A stretch of 64,000 nt of DNA from Palsa-189 sp963803735. Its GTDB lineage: Bacteria > Acidobacteriota > Terriglobia > Acidiferrales > UBA7541. The notes beneath the pieces are model-generated. The model made no database searches. It worked only from the letters and a program-made list of their open reading frames with translations, and was not told the origin of the DNA. Positions 17,311 to 26,998 of the stretch are shown here, piece by piece (within the stretch, counting starts at the first letter, position 1; every line of letters begins with the position of its first letter). Both the position numbers and the translations under genes were made by a program. The stretch lies in assembly GCA_963803735.1 (NCBI GenBank), contig CAWDNV010000022.1, positions 1 through 64,000 of the forward strand, given 5' to 3'.

Positions 17311-18045
17311 TTATTCCTTGATCGAAAACCTGAGCTGCACGCCGCAAACCTCGATCAAGTCGCCATCGGCAAGCAGCGTCGGAGCCCCGACAGGGATGCC
17401 GTTCATGGATGGCACCTTGTCGCCGCGAACAAGATAGTAGCCATCGTCCCGGCGGTTGATTTGGGCGGCCATTTTCGGTTTGAACCAGCCGCGGAGCCGA
17501 ATGGTAGCCATCTCGGACTTGCCGATCACGGTAAGCTTTCCGGTGAGCGCATATTCGGCCTGGTCGATCTGCCCCTTGACGCGGACGAGCGTGGCGACGC
17601 GAATGCGCGAAGGAGTGATTTGCGAGCGTTCGCCAGCGGCGGCCATATCCTGCATCATCTTGCGGCGTTTTTCTGTATCGAGGACCAGTGTTTCGTCGAC
17701 CCGAGGAGTTGCCTTAGCGTTCGCAGCGGGCCGGTTTACGGCCGGCGCTTCGCCGTGAGCCGTTTCGTCCACCTGAATCGAATGCTTGCCGATCGAAACC
17801 ACGTCGCCATGTTTCAAGGCGCTGCGCTTGACGCGCTGATTGTTTACAAAGGTTCCGTTCAGGCTGTTGAGGTCCTCGACCACGAGGCCGCCCTGTTCGG
17901 ACTTGATTTCGGCGTGGCGATTGGAGATGGCCAGATTATCGATGGCGATGGAATTGTCCGGGGCCCTTCCAATCGTAATCGAGCCTCCGTTTGTAGCGAC
18001 TTTCTTTAGAACTGAGCCTTCAAATTTCACGATCAGCACGGGCAT
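17311..18045 (-). CDS. FHA-domain protein
   Basis: 244 residues from ATG 18045, with GGAGG 8 bases upstream. The N-terminal FHA domain has ITIGRAPDNSIAIDN, ISNRHAEI and LNSLNGTFVNNQRV, the GR, SxxH and NG phosphothreonine-binding elements. A second, more divergent FHA-like domain lies at the C-terminus (LTVIGKSEMATIRLRG, then PSMNGIPVG). FHA domains read Thr phosphorylation. It follows the PP2C phosphatase by 22 bp and so belongs with the kinase-phosphatase pair; it may be a substrate or an adaptor. Confidence 0.87.
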   Translation of the reverse strand: MPVLIVKFEGSVLKKVATNGGSITIGRAPDNSIAIDNLAISNRHAEIKSEQGGLVVEDLNSLNGTFVNNQRVKRSALKHGDVVSIGKHSIQVDETAHGEAPAVNRPAANAKATPRVDETLVLDTEKRRKMMQDMAAAGERSQITPSRIRVATLVRVKGQIDQAEYALTGKLTVIGKSEMATIRLRGWFKPKMAAQINRRDDGYYLVRGDKVPSMNGIPVGAPTLLADGDLIEVCGVQLRFSIKE

Positions 18046-18067
18046 TTTCCTAACCTCCAAATTTGGA

Positions 18068-18901
18068 TCAAACGAGATTCGAACTGCACCAGGGAATGAA
18101 CTTGGCAAACCAACTTCTCGGCTTGTTCATGCGAATGACAATGACGGTAATGTTGTCCTGACCGCCGTGTTCATTTGCGCGGCTTACCAGCCGTTCTGCG
18201 GCAATGCGAACGCTGGGAATTTGAGTCAGAATCGAGGCGATCTCGTTTTCGGGCACCATTCGCGTCAGTCCGTCCGAACAGAGCAGCAGAGAATCGCCGA
18301 GGAACAATTCAATTTCGTCAGCATCCACGGTTACGTTTTCTTCGGTTCCCAACGCCCGGGTCAACAGGCTCTGCAGTTCGCTGGCGGCGGCCTGCTGATG
18401 GCTCATCAGCCCGTGGCGCACTTGTTCCGCGACAAGAGAATGATCGGAGGTCAATTGCTGCAGCGCATGGGCCCGGAACAAGTAGGCGCGGGAATCGCCA
18501 ACATGGGCGAGACTCAAACGCGTTCCGCAAATACGCGCGGCTACGATTGTGGATCCCATTCCACGGCAGCCCGGATCGCGCATTCCGTGTTCATGAATCT
18601 CTCGATTGGCCATCTCGATGGCACGGACCAAAGAGTTTGTCCCGTTAGAAGATTCCGCATATGAAGTGAAAAGCTTCGGCATGGCATTCGAGGCATTTTC
18701 GCGAAGCGACCGAATAACGGTCTCGACGGCGATTGCACTTGCGACTTCACCTTTGGCAGCGCCACCCATTCCATCCGAGAGCACAAACAGGTTCTGGTCC
18801 GGCGAAATGCGATAGCTATCCTCATTGATCGGCCGGACCCGGCCCGTGTCCGTGCAGGCTGCAACGTCCAAATGAATGTTCCCGTTCAATTTAGAAGCCA
18901 C
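18068..18901 (-). CDS. PP2C-type Ser/Thr protein phosphatase
   Basis: 277 residues from GTG 18901. The metal-binding Asp residues are visible in PINEDSYRI, FVLSDGMGGAAKGEVAS, LLLCSDGLTRMV and HGGQDNITVIVI, as in PrpC/Stp1. These cytoplasmic Mn2+/Mg2+ enzymes reverse the action of Hanks-type kinases. The kinase gene ends 30 bp upstream and the FHA gene starts 22 bp downstream, all on one strand. Confidence 0.92.
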   Translation of the reverse strand: MASKLNGNIHLDVAACTDTGRVRPINEDSYRISPDQNLFVLSDGMGGAAKGEVASAIAVETVIRSLRENASNAMPKLFTSYAESSNGTNSLVRAIEMANREIHEHGMRDPGCRGMGSTIVAARICGTRLSLAHVGDSRAYLFRAHALQQLTSDHSLVAEQVRHGLMSHQQAAASELQSLLTRALGTEENVTVDADEIELFLGDSLLLCSDGLTRMVPENEIASILTQIPSVRIAAERLVSRANEHGGQDNITVIVIRMNKPRSWFAKFIPWCSSNLV

Positions 18902-18931
18902 CGCGAAACTGATAAGAAAGCGCTTCCATCT

Positions 18932-21226
18932 TTAAGTTCCAGATTTCTTCAGGGTGGAAGGAATCAGTACGTTTATGTACCGCTCGGCTTCCTTTGCCCT
19001 GAGGCCACCCGAGTCCGCGATTCGCTGAAAGGCACTCAATACGCGGCCGCGGAGCATGCCTGTATTTTGCGTGGCGACCGCGCGGTCGTAGTCTTTAACG
19101 GCATGCTCGTAATCCGCATTGGCGGATAAATCGGCGGCGTCAGCAGCGAGGTTATCCTCGATCTGTTTCTGGGCCTTGGGGATTACGCTCGTGAGGTAAT
19201 CGCGGGCGTCCATCGCCAGAGGGCCACCGGCGTCGGCCAGAGCTTTGAACTTCGGCCGCAACTCCTGCAGTCCTTCGAGTGCGGAAGCGTCTCCTTTTAA
19301 GGCCAAGGTGCCGAATTGAGTTTCCAACTCGGCCAGTTGGCCTTCGTAGCCTTCGGAAAGCGTCGGGTCCACCAACCCGTTTCTACGGGCGTTCTCGCGA
19401 ACCATTTGCCGGATCACGGCATTTCGCCTTTGGCGTGCCTGCTGTTCGTGCGCTCCCCCCACGGCCATAACGTCGTCGAGCGCCTTGATTTCCTTGAGAA
19501 GATGGCCGCGCTCTTCAGAGCTGGCTTCCATTTGGGCTTCTGCCCAAAGCTGTTGTTCCCGGCGGCGCTCGGGAATCACCTGGTCCACGTATCGCTCTGC
19601 GTCGGCCCAGTGGTGGCCTGCTTCAGGGAGCAAAAGAAGGTCGCGGAGCGCCCTTTCGGCTTGATCGAAGCGGGCGTCCTGCAAATCGGCCATGCTCTGA
19701 TCCCAGAGCGTTTGCCCCTCGCGTGCTGCACGTTCCAGCTCCACGCCATAAGCCTGCTCACCGAATTGGCGCTGCAGATCGGCAACGAGGCCATTGAGAG
19801 GGCCGTTCAGTTTGGTGGCGGCGGTGAGGTCGGTTTGCGCTGATTTGTAGTCGTGCTTATCCGCGGCTTCATGGGCAAGGTCGATGAGATGACGCTGCTG
19901 GTCCTGGAGTGAGGGCGAGGACGATTCAGCGACGGGAATGGAAGTGGATGCCGGCGTCGGCACGGGCGCCGATGCCGGTGTTGCAGGTACGGGCGGTGCG
20001 GGCGTAGTTACGTTAAGCCTGATGTCCGGATCTGCAGACGCGGTGGCAATTTTGCGGTGGCGAATGACGCCCAGGGCGACAAGCAAAACTGCCGCCACAG
20101 CGGCGTAAATGGCCGCCGCCTTGATTCGCGACCGAGTTTTCCCAGGCGGCGTCGAGCGACTCTGCGCCTGCGGCGCATCGGCCTTAGAGTATGCACTGGG
20201 CTTTGAGATCGGATTTCCATTCGAGGCACGCGGCGTGGAAAAAACCGGGCTCTGCTGCTGGGGCAGAGAACGAGCGGCGGGCGCGTTGGGCTTCGAACCG
20301 CGCATCTTTTCCGCATCGTTCGGCGCCTGCATATCGATGCGTTGCGTTGCAGCCGGCGTGTGTTGAGCATTCGGCAGCGGAGTAGCCTTCGCGGCGGCTG
20401 CCCCAGAGACTTGCCGGTCGAGTGACGGCGCAATTTTTTCGAGATCCTTGAGGAACGCTGCCATCGTCGAATATCGTTCCCTGTGGTCTTTGCGCAGAGC
20501 ACGCGAAAGGATGCTTTCGAGTGTGACGGGACATTCAGGCACGATCTGCCGTATTGGCGGCGGTTCGTTCTGCAGGATGCTCAGAAGCACAGCTGCGTGA
20601 TTGTCTCCGGTAAACGGCCGCCGATAGGCGAGGAGTTCATAGAGAACCACGCCTAGCGCCCAGATGTCGCCCTGTGCATCGGCGTGCTGGCCGCGAAGCT
20701 GTTCCGGAGGCATATAGGCGAGCGTGCCGAGCATTGATCCCGTCTGTGTCTTGGAGGTGTCGGCGATGCGGGCAATGCCGAAATCCACGACTTTGACCAC
20801 CCCGTCGCCGGTGACCACGATATTGGCGGGCTTGATGTCGCGATGGATGACGCCGCGGCGATGAGCGAAATCAAGCGCGCGGGAGGTTTGGATGACGTAG
20901 CTGACCTTCGTGCCGAGAGGCAGCGCCGCCTTGCGAGCGACCAATTTCTCGAGGCTCTCGCCCTCCAGATACTCCATGGCTATAAAGGGGGAGCCGCCCG
21001 ATTCCGCCATTTCGTAAATGGTGACGATATTGGGGTGCTGCAAGCCTCCCGCAGCCCTGGCCTCGCGGTAAAAACGTTCCAGCAGATCGGTGCTTTCGGC
21101 CACGCCGGACGTGATCGTCTTCACGGCCACGGCGCGTCCAATGAGCGGATCACGCCCCTTGAACACCACGCCCATGGCCCCGCGGCCGATCTCCTCCAGG
21201 ATTTCGTATCTGCCGATCTGTTGCAC
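18932..21226 (-). CDS. Hanks-type Ser/Thr protein kinase, membrane-anchored
   Basis: 764 residues from GTG 21226 with GGGAG upstream. The kinase domain (residues about 7-265) is complete: GRGAMGVVFKG, VAVKTI (Lys 36), HRDIKPANIV (Asp 130), DFG 148-150 and YMPPEQLRG. A Pro/Ala/Ser-rich linker leads to one membrane segment at about 369-388. The outer part (about 400-764) is rich in Ala, Pro and then helical repeats and has no PASTA domain, so it is probably not a muropeptide sensor of the PknB kind. It heads the kinase-phosphatase-FHA operon. Confidence 0.92.
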   Translation of the reverse strand: MQQIGRYEILEEIGRGAMGVVFKGRDPLIGRAVAVKTITSGVAESTDLLERFYREARAAGGLQHPNIVTIYEMAESGGSPFIAMEYLEGESLEKLVARKAALPLGTKVSYVIQTSRALDFAHRRGVIHRDIKPANIVVTGDGVVKVVDFGIARIADTSKTQTGSMLGTLAYMPPEQLRGQHADAQGDIWALGVVLYELLAYRRPFTGDNHAAVLLSILQNEPPPIRQIVPECPVTLESILSRALRKDHRERYSTMAAFLKDLEKIAPSLDRQVSGAAAAKATPLPNAQHTPAATQRIDMQAPNDAEKMRGSKPNAPAARSLPQQQSPVFSTPRASNGNPISKPSAYSKADAPQAQSRSTPPGKTRSRIKAAAIYAAVAAVLLVALGVIRHRKIATASADPDIRLNVTTPAPPVPATPASAPVPTPASTSIPVAESSSPSLQDQQRHLIDLAHEAADKHDYKSAQTDLTAATKLNGPLNGLVADLQRQFGEQAYGVELERAAREGQTLWDQSMADLQDARFDQAERALRDLLLLPEAGHHWADAERYVDQVIPERRREQQLWAEAQMEASSEERGHLLKEIKALDDVMAVGGAHEQQARQRRNAVIRQMVRENARRNGLVDPTLSEGYEGQLAELETQFGTLALKGDASALEGLQELRPKFKALADAGGPLAMDARDYLTSVIPKAQKQIEDNLAADAADLSANADYEHAVKDYDRAVATQNTGMLRGRVLSAFQRIADSGGLRAKEAERYINVLIPSTLKKSGT

Positions 21227-21524
21227 AGCTGAGGCTCCCTGTAGGGCTAGTTTACCTAGGGGGTCTGGGTGCTCTTGAGGGGCTTAATGGATGGCGTAGC
21301 CGAGGCGTTAACCGTAATCATTTGGAGTCGTTCCCATTGACCGCAGCCGCCGGTACTAGCAGCTAACTTAGCCTTGCTTCTCACGACACGGCGTGTCCCG
21401 GCTGTGTTATGGGCCGCTTCGAATCAGCTTAATCAGGAGTTTGGCCCGCAATGCTCTAACTCGTTCGAGCCGAGTGTCGGCGATGTATACTGCTCGCCGC
21501 AAAAGGACTCGAGGAGTTCGTCTC

Positions 21525-22313
21525 ATGCATAGAAATACTGCAGGTGTGCTTAGTGTTTTAGGCGCGGTGGCGATTGCTCTTTCGCTCTCGATTTTTCCTG
21601 TGCTTCTACGCGCTGATTCTTCGAATGCACAAGTGGATGTCATGCATACATCGCGAGGCGAGCTGCGGCTTAGGCCGCTCTATCACGGCAGCGTGATGCT
21701 CGAATTCGACGGGAAAGTGATTCACGTCGATCCCTGGAGCCAGGGGGACTACACGGGCGTTCCGCAGGCCGATCTGATCGTGGTTACACACACGCACGCC
21801 GATCATCTGGATCGCATGATGATCGACAAGCTGAGGAAGACCGGAACGATCATCGTTGGTCCACCTGCGGTTATCGACACGCTGAACTGCGCGCCCGCCT
21901 GTGGCGAGGTGGAGGCGATCAGCGATTCCGAGCGGAAAACAGTTATGGGCATCGAATTCGAGGGGGTGCCGATGTACAACATCGTGCGCGGATCCGGGCC
22001 GGGGAAGCCCTTCCACCACAAGGGCATCGGAAGCGGCTACATTCTGAATTTTGGCGACACGCGCGTTTATTTTTCGGGCGACACGGAATGCACGACGGAA
22101 ATGAAGGCGCTCAAAAACATCACGGTCGCCTTCCTGTCGATGAATCCGCCCCGAACCGAATCAACGCTCGAAGCGGCGGAGTGCGTGAAAGCGTTCAAGC
22201 CGAAGATCGCCTATCCCTACCACTATCGCGGGTCGAAACCCGAGGAATTCGCGGACGCGCTGAAGGGCACGGGCGTTGAAGTTCGAGTTCGGAAGCTTGA
22301 AGGCGAACCGTGA
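21525..22313 (+). CDS. Secreted UlaG-like metal-dependent hydrolase
   Basis: 262 residues from ATG 21525, chosen because GAGGAG lies 8 bases upstream and a signal peptide follows directly (GVLSVLGAVAIALSLSIFPV). Metallo-beta-lactamase fold: IVVTHTHADHLDR (HxHxDH), VYFSGDTECT (metal Asp) and IAYPYHYRG (late His). The YHGSVMLEFDGKVIHVDP opening is typical of the UlaG-like group. The substrate is unknown; export places the activity in the periplasm. It stands alone before the tRNA gene. Confidence 0.87.
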   Translation: MHRNTAGVLSVLGAVAIALSLSIFPVLLRADSSNAQVDVMHTSRGELRLRPLYHGSVMLEFDGKVIHVDPWSQGDYTGVPQADLIVVTHTHADHLDRMMIDKLRKTGTIIVGPPAVIDTLNCAPACGEVEAISDSERKTVMGIEFEGVPMYNIVRGSGPGKPFHHKGIGSGYILNFGDTRVYFSGDTECTTEMKALKNITVAFLSMNPPRTESTLEAAECVKAFKPKIAYPYHYRGSKPEEFADALKGTGVEVRVRKLEGEP

Positions 22314-22408
22314 CCAATCGCCCGGCATGAAATCCTCAAAGCTGGTCAAGAGTTGTCCAAAGCTCGCGAGAAATGTAGTATCAAAATGTAGTATCAATTT
22401 GACTCGGC

Positions 22409-22479
22409 GGCACGATAGCTCAATGGCAGAGCGGCGGTCTCATAATCCGTAGACCAGGGTTCGATTCCCTGTCGTGCCA
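22409..22479 (+). tRNA. tRNA-Met (anticodon CAT), elongator type or tRNA-Ile2
   Basis: The acceptor stem GGCACGA/TCGTGCC is perfect over 7 bp. D stem GCTC/GAGC, anticodon loop CTCATAA, T stem CAGGG/CCCTG with loop TTCGATT. The acceptor begins with a normal G:C pair and lacks the features of initiator tRNA. No CCA is encoded after the discriminator A. CAT could also be read as tRNA-Ile2 after lysidine formation, which cannot be decided here. The anticodon stem has one T-T mismatch next to the loop. Confidence 0.93.
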
Positions 22480-22672
22480 AACCCTTCCTTCCAATCGAAC
22501 GTAAAGCTCCGTGGCGATGATCTCGGGAGTTGACGGTCGCGTCGCGCCGTTTGGCACGCAAATTCGTTGAATCAAGGCCGCTTGAGGCGTACGATGCGCG
22601 AAACAGAGGTCCAACCGAAATTCAGCATCATCTAGCTCCGAAGATCACTCGGATGGCAGGGGGAGAAACGCA

Positions 22673-24586
22673 ATGAAGCACCTGATCAAACAATACCTCG
22701 ATAGCCGAATATCCCGGAGGCAACTGCTCTCAGGTTTAGGGACCCTTGGAATCACAGCCGCCGCGGCAAATTCCATGGCGCAGTCGCTCGCTCCATTTCT
22801 TCCAGCGGCTGCGGAAGATGTTGCCGCAAATCCGCCAACAGGATCGGCGGCATCTCGAAACGTCCAGGGAACTGGCGGCGCCCTGCTTGTGGCGCAGCTG
22901 AAAGCGTCCGGCGTCGGGCATATCTTCTTCAATCCTTCTTCCGGAGCCGCTCCTTTCTTTGATGCGTTGGTGGACGAACCCCAGATGACTTTGATCAAGG
23001 CGCTTCAGGAAGGAGCGCTGGTGGCCATGGCAGACGGATACGCGAAAGCGTCCGGCAAGACTCCATTTGTGATTTGCGCGAGGCCGGGGTTTCCGAATTC
23101 GATGACGCAGCTATACAACGTCTGGAAAGACGAGATTCCTATGGTGGTCGCGGTGGACTATGTGAACCGCGCGACGCAGGGCGAAGACGGCTTCGAGGAT
23201 GCCGATCATCTGGAAAGCATCGCGCACCCGATCACGAAATGGAATTGGGTGGCGCAATCGGCGGAGAAGATTCCGGAAGTGACGCGCCGTGCCTTCAAAT
23301 TTGCGTCCACAATGCCAAGCGGCCCCGTTTTTTTGGCCTACCCGGAAGACATTCTCGACGATGAAGCTCAGGCAGCCGTAATCGATCAGGCTAAATTCGA
23401 AGTGTCGATGAGAGTGCGTCCTGATTCGGATTTGATCGAGAAAGCCGCGCGCATGCTTCTCGAGGCGCAAAGCCCTCTGCTCTACGTGGGAGACGAAGTC
23501 GCTCGGTGCGGCGCGCAGAAAGACGTTGTGGAGCTGGCCGAGCTATTGGGAATGCCTGTAACGCGTGACGGCGGCACGATCGGCTGGTCCAAGGCCTTCC
23601 CGACGAACCATCCTCTGTACCTCGGCACGGCCCTCCGGCAGATGCGTTATCCATCGAATGTAGACGTGATTTTGAACCTAGGGAGCCGTCTTGCCTATGG
23701 CGAGAGAATTCAGCCGGGCATAAAACTGATTCAAGTGCGCATGGATCCCACTAACCTCGCCCGCACTGCGCCGACGGACGTTGCGATTTTCGGAGACTTG
23801 AAGTTGGCGACCGCAGACCTGATTGCCGCGTTGAAGAGTATGGCCACCGCAGACCGGCTGCGGCAGATCAGCCAGGACCGCACTACGAAGACTCACGAGT
23901 ACACGGCGACGATGGCCAAGTTCCGCGAATCGCTTGGGCGCGAAACATGGAATCACAGCCCCGTCAGCTACGAACGGCTGGGCATGGAGCTCGAGACCGC
24001 CTTGGACAAAGACGCTTGCGTGGTCGCGGAAAGCGATTCGGGACGAAAGATGGAAGACTTCATGTCTTTCGGCGGATCAGACAAACAATTCTTCACGACA
24101 ACCGGAGCGGCGCTGGGGTGGGGATTGCCAGCGGCGTTCGGCGTGAAACTGGCGCATCCCGATTTGCAGGTGGTGTCGGTGGTGGGGGATGGCGCGTTCC
24201 TCTTTGCCGGCCCGCAACCTCTGTGGAGTTATGCGCGCTACAAGGCGCCGGTCACGATCGTCGTTTGCAACAATCGCAGCTACAACAATGAACGCAACCG
24301 CATCTGGAATATCGGCGGAAGGCAATTCCAGACCGGCCGCGACATGACCTGCTACCTCGGCGATCCGGATATCGATTACGCGAAACTTGCCTCGGGATTC
24401 GGAGTGGAAGGGGAAATTGTCGCCGAACCCGCGCAGTTGCAGGCGGCGCTGCAACGCGCGAAACGTGCCACTGCGGATGGACGGCCCTATCTGCTCGATG
24501 TCCACATTGAGCGCAACGGCATAGGTGCAACGTCGACGTGGTATCCGCCGTATTCCATTGCGGATTTGCGGCAAAGGAAGGTGTGA
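22673..24586 (+). CDS. Tat-exported thiamine diphosphate-dependent enzyme
   Basis: 637 residues. A twin-arginine signal lies at about 13-45 (ISRRQLLSGLGTLGITAAAA). The ThDP enzyme fold follows: the Pyr domain with the conserved Glu in LQEGALVAMADGYAKASGK, a middle domain (SPLLYVGDEVARCGAQ), and the PP domain with GDG (VVGDGAFLFAGPQPLW) and NN (VVCNNRSYNN) metal/ThDP-binding ends. Overall it resembles acetolactate synthase and benzoylformate decarboxylase, but those are cytosolic. The stop is 1 base before the start of a diheme cytochrome c gene, so electrons may pass to that protein. Substrate unknown. Confidence 0.87.
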   Translation: MKHLIKQYLDSRISRRQLLSGLGTLGITAAAANSMAQSLAPFLPAAAEDVAANPPTGSAASRNVQGTGGALLVAQLKASGVGHIFFNPSSGAAPFFDALVDEPQMTLIKALQEGALVAMADGYAKASGKTPFVICARPGFPNSMTQLYNVWKDEIPMVVAVDYVNRATQGEDGFEDADHLESIAHPITKWNWVAQSAEKIPEVTRRAFKFASTMPSGPVFLAYPEDILDDEAQAAVIDQAKFEVSMRVRPDSDLIEKAARMLLEAQSPLLYVGDEVARCGAQKDVVELAELLGMPVTRDGGTIGWSKAFPTNHPLYLGTALRQMRYPSNVDVILNLGSRLAYGERIQPGIKLIQVRMDPTNLARTAPTDVAIFGDLKLATADLIAALKSMATADRLRQISQDRTTKTHEYTATMAKFRESLGRETWNHSPVSYERLGMELETALDKDACVVAESDSGRKMEDFMSFGGSDKQFFTTTGAALGWGLPAAFGVKLAHPDLQVVSVVGDGAFLFAGPQPLWSYARYKAPVTIVVCNNRSYNNERNRIWNIGGRQFQTGRDMTCYLGDPDIDYAKLASGFGVEGEIVAEPAQLQAALQRAKRATADGRPYLLDVHIERNGIGATSTWYPPYSIADLRQRKV

Positions 24587-24587
24587 C

Positions 24588-25154
24588 ATGCGTTCAGACG
24601 TGGCACTCCGCTTCCGAACGTATGTCGCGCGGCTGTGTGCGCTCGCGGTTTTGGCAATCAGCTTTATAACGCCGATCCATGCGCAATCGCAGCCGCCCGC
24701 GAACACCTTGCCCGCAGGAAACGGAAAAGACATCGTGGCCGTAGCGTGCACGCAGTGCCACGGCTTGAAAATGATCGTGGCGCTACGCGACGGGCCTGTG
24801 GGTTGGAAGCACTTCGTTGACGACATGGTCTTGCGGGGGGCGCAGGTGACGCCCCAGGAAGCAGATACCGTGGCGCAATACCTCGCAAAAAACTTTGGGC
24901 CAGGTACGTCGCCGATGCAAAGCGGGCTGAAAACTGAAGCCCTTCCCGCAGGCGACGGCCAAAAACTTGTCGAGTCACATTGTGCCCTGTGTCATGACTT
25001 GGGGCGAATCACGACTATCGGGAGAGCCAAGGACGAGTGGAATAACACCGTAGGCAACATGATGGCGCGCGCAGGCACAAACGTCGCAACGCAGGAAGAA
25101 ATTTCGACGATGGCATCCTATCTGGCGAGCAACTTCGGCAAGAAATCGAACTAA
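24588..25154 (+). CDS. Periplasmic diheme cytochrome c
   Basis: 188 residues from ATG 24588. A signal peptide (AVLAISFITPIHAQ) precedes two heme c motifs, CTQCH and CALCH, in two repeats of a small cytochrome domain (WKHFVDDMVLRGAQVTPQEA and WNNTVGNMMARAGTNVATQE). The domain pair resembles the heme region of quinohemoprotein amine dehydrogenase alpha subunits. The gene begins one base after the ThDP-enzyme stop, so the two are translationally coupled and likely act together outside the cytoplasm. Confidence 0.88.
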   Translation: MRSDVALRFRTYVARLCALAVLAISFITPIHAQSQPPANTLPAGNGKDIVAVACTQCHGLKMIVALRDGPVGWKHFVDDMVLRGAQVTPQEADTVAQYLAKNFGPGTSPMQSGLKTEALPAGDGQKLVESHCALCHDLGRITTIGRAKDEWNNTVGNMMARAGTNVATQEEISTMASYLASNFGKKSN

Positions 25155-25439
25155 TTGATCTTCTGCCTTGCTGTTATCTTGGGCGGCGGTCGGGCCGCGC
25201 CGGCATGGTTGAAATTTTTTCTCTTGCGTCGTTTCGCATTAACGGATATGTCTATAGCCCATTAATCGTAATTATTCGGGCCACTTTTTGTGGCGTTAAA
25301 GCTCTTTGTCGGGCCCTTTACTGCGGAGATTAAATCCAGCAAAGATCATAGACTTGCTGAATGTTGGTTCGTATTTGGGATTCGAACCCTGCAATTCTCT
25401 TGTGCACTACGGGCCCACTGAAAACTAAGCCGGGGCGCA

Positions 25440-26162
25440 ATGTCAGAATCAAACGGGCAAAGATCTCCCTCTGTTTTGATCGTCGAGAGAAGTCAAATGA
25501 GCTCCGAACTGATGGCTGCAGCCTTGCGCCGGAGCCGCTACCGGATGGAAGTAATTGGCTGCACTAACGACAAGGCCGGGATTCGATCCATCCTCAGCAA
25601 GAAAGCTGCGAGCGTTGCGCTTATCGGAGCGCTCAAGGATGGACATAGAGCCACTTTCGATGTGGTGCGTGAACTGCGAGCTTCTAACCCTGACATGAGC
25701 ATTATTATGTTGCTCGATTCCATGGAGCGCTCCGCCGCGGTCAACGCCTTTCGCGCGGGGGCCGTCGGTATCCTCTGCCGAGACGAACCCTTCAATGTGC
25801 TCTGCAAGTGCATACAGTCGGTACACCAGGGACAAGTATGGGCTGGTAGCGAGGTGCTGCGGTTCGCGCTCGAAGCTTTGGCTCAGACGCCCTTGATCTC
25901 CAAATCTCAGAGAAATCCGTCAAAGGCGGCAAAGACACTGCTAACGAAGAGGGAAAAAGATATCGTTGACTCGGTTACCGATGGCCTAACCAACCGCGAC
26001 ATTTCCAGGCGGCTCAATCTGAGTGAGCACACCGTCCGTAATTATCTGTTTCGGATCTTTAATAAGCTAGGCACTTCGAATCGTCTCGAATTGGCCCTTT
26101 ATGCCCTCCACCCCCGACGCGTGAATCGATCGGATACCACTCTTGTGAGTGAGGCTTCTTAG
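25440..26162 (+). CDS. NarL-type regulator with degenerate receiver
   Basis: 240 residues. A receiver-like domain (1-130) lacks the key residues: the acidic pair is replaced (VERS), the phospho-acceptor Asp is Gly (VALIGAL), and the conserved Lys is Arg (LCRDEP). The C-terminal LuxR-type helix-turn-helix is intact (LTKREKDIVDSVTDGLTNRD, then LSEHTVRNYLFRIFNKLG). It probably regulates transcription without phosphorylation. No sensor kinase is nearby. It is followed by the ferritin gene on the other strand, convergent. Confidence 0.85.
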   Translation: MSESNGQRSPSVLIVERSQMSSELMAAALRRSRYRMEVIGCTNDKAGIRSILSKKAASVALIGALKDGHRATFDVVRELRASNPDMSIIMLLDSMERSAAVNAFRAGAVGILCRDEPFNVLCKCIQSVHQGQVWAGSEVLRFALEALAQTPLISKSQRNPSKAAKTLLTKREKDIVDSVTDGLTNRDISRRLNLSEHTVRNYLFRIFNKLGTSNRLELALYALHPRRVNRSDTTLVSEAS

Positions 26163-26324
26163 CCAACGCCGAACCGTTGAGGTTTTATGCGCGCCGGTAT
26201 ATGCGGGCGCTCAGTCCCATAGGCCGGCCCCCAGGTAAGACGCCTGCCACGCCAGCGACAAAGGCTAAGCTGCTTTTTCGCCCAATGGGCAACTCTGTTA
26301 CCGCTTGATCCCGAATTGCGCAAC

Positions 26325-26831
26325 TCACCGCCCAGCGCTGCGGCGCTTTGCCTCGCCTCCTGAACTGGCGTCGGGAACTTCCTCGCCAAGCGCGGTGGCC
26401 AAATCAATCTGGTGATCCTGTTCGTTCACGAGAATTTGGCGGATCTGTTCGGCCATTGCGTACTCTCCAAGCTGTTCGCATTGGCGAACGCGGTCGCGAT
26501 AATTGCGGATGGTGTCATTCTCGTTTTGCAGATCGAAACGGAGCATCTCACGAGGATCTTTCGAAATCTTCACGGGCTTCGGATTTACGGTGGGCATTGC
26601 GCCCAGGTAATCGATCTGGCGAGAAACAATCAGCGCGTGTTGCAACTCTTGCTTCGCGTGCTCTTCAAGCTGATCAGCGATGTTCATGAATTCCGCGCCC
26701 TTCAAGACTTGCGAATAGACGACGTAGGCGATGATGGCTTGATATTCGCGGGAAAGATCCTCGTTCAGAAGTTGTGCCAGGCCCTCGCGGGAAATTCCGT
26801 TTTCGCTGGCGACGGATTTGGGTTCGGCCAT
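26325..26831 (-). CDS. Ferritin-like/bacterioferritin-type protein
   Basis: 168 residues. ATG 26831 follows GGAGATCAC. Four-helix ferritin-like pattern with metal residues in LNEDLSREYQAIIAYVVYSQ (Glu), LEEHAKQELQHALIVSRQ (ExxH) and ILVNEQDHQIDLATAL (Glu, ExxH-like). It could store iron or act in oxidative stress; the length fits bacterioferritin-like proteins. The family assignment is firm, the exact function is not. It stands alone on this strand. Confidence 0.83.
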   Translation of the reverse strand: MAEPKSVASENGISREGLAQLLNEDLSREYQAIIAYVVYSQVLKGAEFMNIADQLEEHAKQELQHALIVSRQIDYLGAMPTVNPKPVKISKDPREMLRFDLQNENDTIRNYRDRVRQCEQLGEYAMAEQIRQILVNEQDHQIDLATALGEEVPDASSGGEAKRRSAGR

Positions 26832-26998
26832 GTGATCTCCTTAAGTTGAGCTTTGGATTTCAAGTAATCGTTGGATGCACCGCAATCTGTGATTGGGTAA
26901 TGCATTGTTTCCTTCGCCCTCGGCCCTCACCTGCGACAGCGCTTCGCTGGGTGTATATTGGCCCGGTCTGGAGGTTCAATAAAGATGGTTGCTGAAAA

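Noticed and set aside
22409..22479. Initiator tRNA-fMet
   Set aside because: The acceptor starts with a paired G:C and the anticodon stem lacks the three G:C pairs of initiators.
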